NCBI RefSeq assembly: GCF_013342145.1
Contig: NZ_JABUQZ010000001.1
Span: forward strand, 62,001-126,000
DNA: 64,000 nt
Direction: 5' to 3'
Source of the DNA: Haloterrigena gelatinilytica
Lineage (GTDB): Archaea; Halobacteriota; Halobacteria; Halobacteriales; Natrialbaceae
The notes under the pieces were generated by a model. That model worked only from the letters and a program-made list of their open reading frames with translations. It had not been told where the DNA came from and searched no databases. This document shows, piece by piece, positions 60,110-64,000 of this stretch (positions within the stretch are counted from its first letter, which is position 1; each line of letters opens with the position of its first letter). A program made the position numbers and the translations under genes.

Positions 60110-61200
60110 CGGCGAACGCGACCGCTCGCGATCGGGGCGGCGACTCGAGGGTGCGGACGGACACCGACTCCGCCCAGTCGCGGGGAGCGAAATCCGGCGA
60201 TCGCTGTCTCCTCTACCAGAACAGCGACGCCCACCCCGCACACCGCGTGTTCGCCGACGCCGTCGGCGCCGACCGTCGCCACTTCGAGACCGGCGTCCGT
60301 CCGTCCGAATCGAACGGCAACACCGAGCGGATCGTCGACCGGATTCGGACCGGCGGGACGCTCCCCGCGTACGACACCGTCATCGCGGAGGGGAGCGCGC
60401 CGCTCCAGACCGGGCTCGCGTACAAACTCCGCCGACCGGACGCGACCCTCGTCTACCTCGCCGCGGACGAGACCTTCTACACCCTCTCCGAGCGGCCGAC
60501 GCGCTACCTCTGGCGCGGGCTCGAGCCGATCTCGAGGCGGCTGCTGGACGGCGTGATCGCGGTCGGCAGGGACGTCTACGATTGGGCGCGACCGTACCTC
60601 GGCGATCACCCGGTCGCCTACGTCCGGCCGCCGATCAGCGACGCGAAGTACGGGCGGCTCGCGTCGCTCTCGCCGACCTCGCCACAGGAGCCGTTCACGA
60701 TCCTTTCCGCCGGCGAGGCCAAACCGGCCAACGGTTACGACCGACTGGCTCGAGCGGTCGGCAGGTTCGCCCGGACCGTCGACGCCGACGTGCGACTGGT
60801 CGTCCTCGGCGAGGGCCACGAGGCGGAAGGGTACGCGGACAGATCCCGCGTCCTCACGCCCGGCTTCGTCGATCTGGACACCTTCGCCGACTGGTTCGGC
60901 CGCGCGAGCGTCTACGTCCAGTCCTCTCGAGGCGACGCCTTCCCCGTCGCCGCGCTCGAGGGGATCCTCTCGGGCACGCCGACGGTGGTCACCGAGGCGA
61001 CCGGCGTCCGAGAGCTCTTACCGCCGCGACAGGTCGTCCCGCCGACCGAGACGGGCCTGCTCGAGGGCCTGCGGGACGTCTTCGAGCGAGCGCCGGACGA
61101 GCGACGGTCGGCCGCGAGCGAGCAGCGAGACCTCGTCGCCGATCTGACCGAATCGAATCAGGGTGACCGCTTCAGCGCCGCGCTGGAGGAGTTCGCATGA
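60106..61200 (+). CDS. Glycosyltransferase (family 4-like)
   Basis: 364 residues from GTG. CLLYQNSDAHPAHRVFADAVGADR at the N-terminus; GEAKPANGYDRLARAVGRFARTV begins the donor domain; SSRGDAFPVAALEGILSGTPTVVTEATGVRELL has the E-x7-E donor motif. The N-terminal 25 residues are disordered. Coupled on both sides. The sugar transferred is unknown. Confidence 0.88.
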   Translation: MTANATARDRGGDSRVRTDTDSAQSRGAKSGDRCLLYQNSDAHPAHRVFADAVGADRRHFETGVRPSESNGNTERIVDRIRTGGTLPAYDTVIAEGSAPLQTGLAYKLRRPDATLVYLAADETFYTLSERPTRYLWRGLEPISRRLLDGVIAVGRDVYDWARPYLGDHPVAYVRPPISDAKYGRLASLSPTSPQEPFTILSAGEAKPANGYDRLARAVGRFARTVDADVRLVVLGEGHEAEGYADRSRVLTPGFVDLDTFADWFGRASVYVQSSRGDAFPVAALEGILSGTPTVVTEATGVRELLPPRQVVPPTETGLLEGLRDVFERAPDERRSAASEQRDLVADLTESNQGDRFSAALEEFA

Positions 61201-62651
61201 CCGGCAATCGTCGACCGAATATCGTCGTCCTCTGTCTGGACACCGTCAGAAAGGACGTTTACGACCGATTCGCGACCCGCCTTCGGGAGCGGGCGGCCGT
61301 CCGCTTCGAGGGGATGCGCGCGCTCGGCGGCTGGAGCGTCCCGAGCCACGCCGGTCTCCTGACCGGCTCGGTCGCGTCGGAGACCGGCGTCCACGCTCAC
61401 CAACGTCGGTTCGACCCGATCGACGCCGAAGACACCTGGCTCACACCCCTCGAGCGGCAGGGGTACGAGTCGGTCTGCGTCACGTCGAACATCTACGCCA
61501 GCCCCGTCTTCGGCTTCGACCGCTTTTTCGACCGGACGATACCCATCTCGCCGAGCCGCAGACTCCCGGAGGGGATGGACGTCCAGGAACACATCTCCGA
61601 CCGATCGACCGACGGCGTGGCGGCCTACGCCGACTTCGTCCGCGAGGCCCTCGAACACGACCACCCGCTGCGCTCGCTGGCCAACGGCGTCCTGCTCAAA
61701 CTCGACGACGTGAGCCGGAAGCTGCCGATCGAGAAGCCGACCGACTTCGGCGGCCGGGCGATCGCCCGCACCCTCGAGCGGGAGGTCGCCGAGCCCGACG
61801 GGCCGGTCGTCGCCTTCGCCAACGTCATGGACGCCCACGGACCCCACACCGCCTTCCGCGGGCTCGACGACTCGATTCACGGCGTCTCGTCCGACTTCCA
61901 CTCGAGTTCGTTCCGGGACTCGGACGTCAACGTCGCGGACGGCCTCGGCGAGTACGAATCGGACGTCGAGCGCGTCCGTCGGCTCTACGCCGCGACGGTC
62001 GACTACCTCGACCGGGTCGTTACCGACCTCCTAGACGCCCTAGCGCGGGAGGACGACCGCGAGTCGATCCTGATCGTGACGGCCGACCACGGCGAGAACC
62101 TCGGCTACGAGTCCGACGGCTACCTCATGAACCACATGAGCAGCCTCTCCGAGGGGCTGTTACACGTTCCGTTCGACGTCGTGGCCACCGACGACGGCGC
62201 CCTCGAGCTCGCGGTCGACGATACGTCCCGTCCCGTCGACGTCGGCGGGCTCGCCTCCCACGCCGACCTCGGCGACGCGGTCCGGTCGCTCGCGGGCGAG
62301 GAGCCGTTCGATCCGTTCGCCCTCGAGCGCGAGCGCGCTCGCGCCGAAATCGTCGGCTCCGGCTCCGGCATCCCGGAGGGCGGCGACGAATCGTACTGGG
62401 ACCGCGGTCAGCGAGTCGTCTACGAGGGCGATCGGAAGTACTACCGCGATCAACTCGGCGCGGAGGCCGTCTACGACGTCTCCGGACCGCCGTCGGAGCA
62501 GGTCGAACGACCCGACGAGACGGTTCCGGACGGGCTCTTCGAGTCCGCCTTCGGCGACTGGGTTACCGACGAGGACGCTGACGGCCGGGACCACGCCGAG
62601 GGGGTCGACGCGGCGAGTCGCGCCCGGCTGGAGGATCTGGGATACCTATGA
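61197..62651 (+). CDS. Sulfatase-superfamily hydrolase/transferase without fGly motif
   Basis: 484 residues. IVVLCLDTVRKDVYDRF starts the metal site; the nucleophile loop is GGWSVPSHAGLLTGS, so Ser replaces Cys and His replaces Arg of the C/S-x-P-x-R formylglycine signature. NVMDAHGPHTAF and VTADHGENLGYES are the other metal motifs. It is probably a phospho- or sulfo-group hydrolase/transferase on the glycan rather than a true fGly sulfatase. ATG overlaps the previous TGA. Confidence 0.87.
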   Translation: MTGNRRPNIVVLCLDTVRKDVYDRFATRLRERAAVRFEGMRALGGWSVPSHAGLLTGSVASETGVHAHQRRFDPIDAEDTWLTPLERQGYESVCVTSNIYASPVFGFDRFFDRTIPISPSRRLPEGMDVQEHISDRSTDGVAAYADFVREALEHDHPLRSLANGVLLKLDDVSRKLPIEKPTDFGGRAIARTLEREVAEPDGPVVAFANVMDAHGPHTAFRGLDDSIHGVSSDFHSSSFRDSDVNVADGLGEYESDVERVRRLYAATVDYLDRVVTDLLDALAREDDRESILIVTADHGENLGYESDGYLMNHMSSLSEGLLHVPFDVVATDDGALELAVDDTSRPVDVGGLASHADLGDAVRSLAGEEPFDPFALERERARAEIVGSGSGIPEGGDESYWDRGQRVVYEGDRKYYRDQLGAEAVYDVSGPPSEQVERPDETVPDGLFESAFGDWVTDEDADGRDHAEGVDAASRARLEDLGYL

Positions 62652-62697
62652 GCGCGAGGTCGCGTCGCGCTTCGAACGGAGGTTACGAACCACGCAC

Positions 62698-63807
62698 ATG
62701 ACGGACACTACCCTGCTAGTCACGGTCGATTCGCTCAGAACCGATCACGTCCAGTACATGCCGGAGACCCTGGCGTTCCTGGACGACACCCACGACGCCG
62801 CGTTCGCCACGAGCACCGCGACGCCCGGCAGCTTCCCGGCGATCATCGGCGGGGAGTATCCGGCCGGCAACGGCCTCGAGTCCGAGGCCAGCGTCGCCCA
62901 CGAGTTCGACGCCCCGAGCGTCGGGATCACGACGAACCACCTGCTCTCTCAGGAGTACGGCTACGCGGCCGGGTTCGACTCGTTCACGTCGCCGAAGGGC
63001 GGCGGCGAGTCCCTGAAGGACAAGGGCGCGATCCTCCTCGAGCGCGGCTCGCTTCCCTACAAGGTCGCCAGCTGGGGCTACAACCGCTACCAGCAGCTCC
63101 GGAGCTACGTCGAGGAGACCGAGAAGTCGTTCCGCCCCGCTGCGGACGTCGTGGACCAGTTTCTGCGCGAGGTCGACGGCCGCGAGGAGTGGTTCGGCTG
63201 GCTGCACTTCATGGAGCCCCACCATCCCTACGACCCCGACGGCGCGAACGTCGATCGAGCGACGGCCCAGCGGGTCACCCGTCGCGTCCTCTCGGATCGG
63301 GGCTCCGCGGAGGACGAGGCCCTCGTTCGGGACCTCTACCGACAGGAGATCGCCGAACTCGACGCGGCTCTCGAGCCCCTCTGGAACGCGATCCCGGACG
63401 AGACGCGGGTCGTCTTCTGTGGCGACCACGGCGAGTTGCTCGGCGAGGACGGGCTGTGGGGCCACCCCGGCGAGATGCGCCCCGAACTGCTGAACGTCCC
63501 GTTCGGCACGCGGAACGCCCCCGACGCCGGCGAGGTCGTCTCCCTGATCGACGTGCCGACGGTCCTGACCGGCAGCGAACACCGCAAGGGCACGTTCGAC
63601 CGCGACACCGCCTTCGCCGCCTACGGGGATCGAAAGGCCGCGATGACCGCCGACCACATCGCGACGGCGGACGGCACGTATCGACTCGACGACGGCGAAC
63701 CGGTCGACGACCCCGGTCTCGAGCGGGAACTCGAGCGGTTCGATCCCGCCTACGTCGTCAAGGAAGAGGCGCTGCAGGAAGATCTGGAGGACCTCGGATA
63801 CGCATGA
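62698..63807 (+). CDS. Sulfatase-superfamily protein
   Basis: 369 residues. LLVTVDSLRTDHVQYMPETL opens the metal site; the nucleophile loop reads TSTATPGSFPAIIGGEY, with Thr/Pro-Gly-Ser instead of C-x-P-x-R. HFMEPHHPYDP and FCGDHGELLGEDGLWGHPGE match the remaining metal ligands. It is shorter than the previous gene and starts 46 bases after it. Likely acts on the same glycan; activity unknown. Confidence 0.86.
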   Translation: MTDTTLLVTVDSLRTDHVQYMPETLAFLDDTHDAAFATSTATPGSFPAIIGGEYPAGNGLESEASVAHEFDAPSVGITTNHLLSQEYGYAAGFDSFTSPKGGGESLKDKGAILLERGSLPYKVASWGYNRYQQLRSYVEETEKSFRPAADVVDQFLREVDGREEWFGWLHFMEPHHPYDPDGANVDRATAQRVTRRVLSDRGSAEDEALVRDLYRQEIAELDAALEPLWNAIPDETRVVFCGDHGELLGEDGLWGHPGEMRPELLNVPFGTRNAPDAGEVVSLIDVPTVLTGSEHRKGTFDRDTAFAAYGDRKAAMTADHIATADGTYRLDDGEPVDDPGLERELERFDPAYVVKEEALQEDLEDLGYA

Positions 63808-64000
63808 CCGTCGTCGTACTTGCCCTCGACGCGCTCGATGCCGGACTGATCGATCACTTCGACCTCGACTCGTTCCGCCTCGAGTCGAGCGGCGAGATCG
63901 AGACGTTCGCGAACACGCAAGACGTCCCGTACACGCCGGAGGTCTGGGCGACCGTCGCGACCGGGCTCGAGCCGTCCGAACACGGCATTACGGGCGGCGG
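63804..64000 (+). CDS. Alkaline-phosphatase/phosphodiesterase superfamily protein (partial)
   Basis: Only the first 65 residues are inside. VVVLALDALDAGLIDHFDLDSF is the usual metal-binding D-A-L/C start; PYTPEVWATVATGLEPSEHGITGG carries the Thr nucleophile (YTPEVW) and the A-T-G-x-x-P-S-x-H-G-I signature of the nucleotide pyrophosphatase/phosphodiesterase group. ATG overlaps the previous TGA. It runs off the right edge. Confidence 0.88.
   Translation, partial: MTVVVLALDALDAGLIDHFDLDSFRLESSGEIETFANTQDVPYTPEVWATVATGLEPSEHGITGG

Overview
The window is a piece of a haloarchaeal (class Halobacteria) chromosome. The evidence is high GC, very acidic proteins, and archaeal marker genes: a Kae1-Bud32 kinase end, thermosome, archaeal SepF, CTP-dependent riboflavin kinase, HTH-10 (bacterio-opsin-activator-like) regulators and HalOD1/DUF7344 proteins. 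TATA-type promoters and frequent leaderless starts also fit. A Natrialbaceae member (Haloterrigena/Natrinema-like) is my guess, not a demonstrated assignment. Most of the window is chromosomal housekeeping with small accessory patches.

Layout. 1-4.7 kb: Bud32 end, small membrane proteins, an HTH regulator broken by a 58-bp hairpin element, a pectinesterase facing a KdgF-like cupin, and an ITPase-family enzyme carrying a similar hairpin element in frame. 4.8-11.3 kb: ArsR plus ArsM with four Cys-Cys repeats, a CBS-less IMPDH/GMP reductase, an overlapping PIN-type pair, a molybdate-permease homologue, a frameshifted relic, a DUF1028 protein and SepF. 11.8-15.5 kb: a two-gene unit joining a double-rhodanese/siroheme reductase fusion to an FrhB-like (F420) ferredoxin oxidoreductase. 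This is the most interesting system here, because it looks like an unlinked version of the methanogen F420-dependent sulfite reductase. 15.5-21 kb: tandem palindromic repeats, an HTH-10 regulator, citrate synthase, threonine deaminase with a long leader, RidA and tRNA-Ser(GGA). 21-22.7 kb: a solitary TnpB element next to the tRNA, flanked by an imperfect copy of the tRNA 3' end, and a 37-aa gene.

22.9-33.9 kb: SRAP protein, pentapeptide-repeat K+ channel, sugar epimerase, thermosome (with an upstream promoter/inverted repeat and a downstream hairpin array), an ABC exporter with its middle deleted, divergent Lrp/glnA, a phosphodiesterase, a coiled-coil protein, gamma-carbonic anhydrase and a CBS protein. 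34-44.4 kb: CoA-transferase, orphan E1-alpha, UspA, SDR, a membrane spermidine-synthase-like protein, a CobW GTPase with a His-rich loop and an ArsA/Get3-type ATPase. 44.6-55 kb: CstA, regulators (DUF7344, HalOD1 plus Lrp), YchF, endonuclease IV, a methyltransferase, a PRC-barrel protein and an ABC-2 transporter.

55.2-64 kb: a TDG/Mig-like mismatch glycosylase; a riboflavin operon in which ribB has a one-base frameshift behind the regulator-kinase RbkR, with a clear palindromic operator; then a translationally coupled cluster of three glycosyltransferases and three alkaline-phosphatase/sulfatase-superfamily proteins that runs off the right edge and probably builds or modifies a surface glycan.
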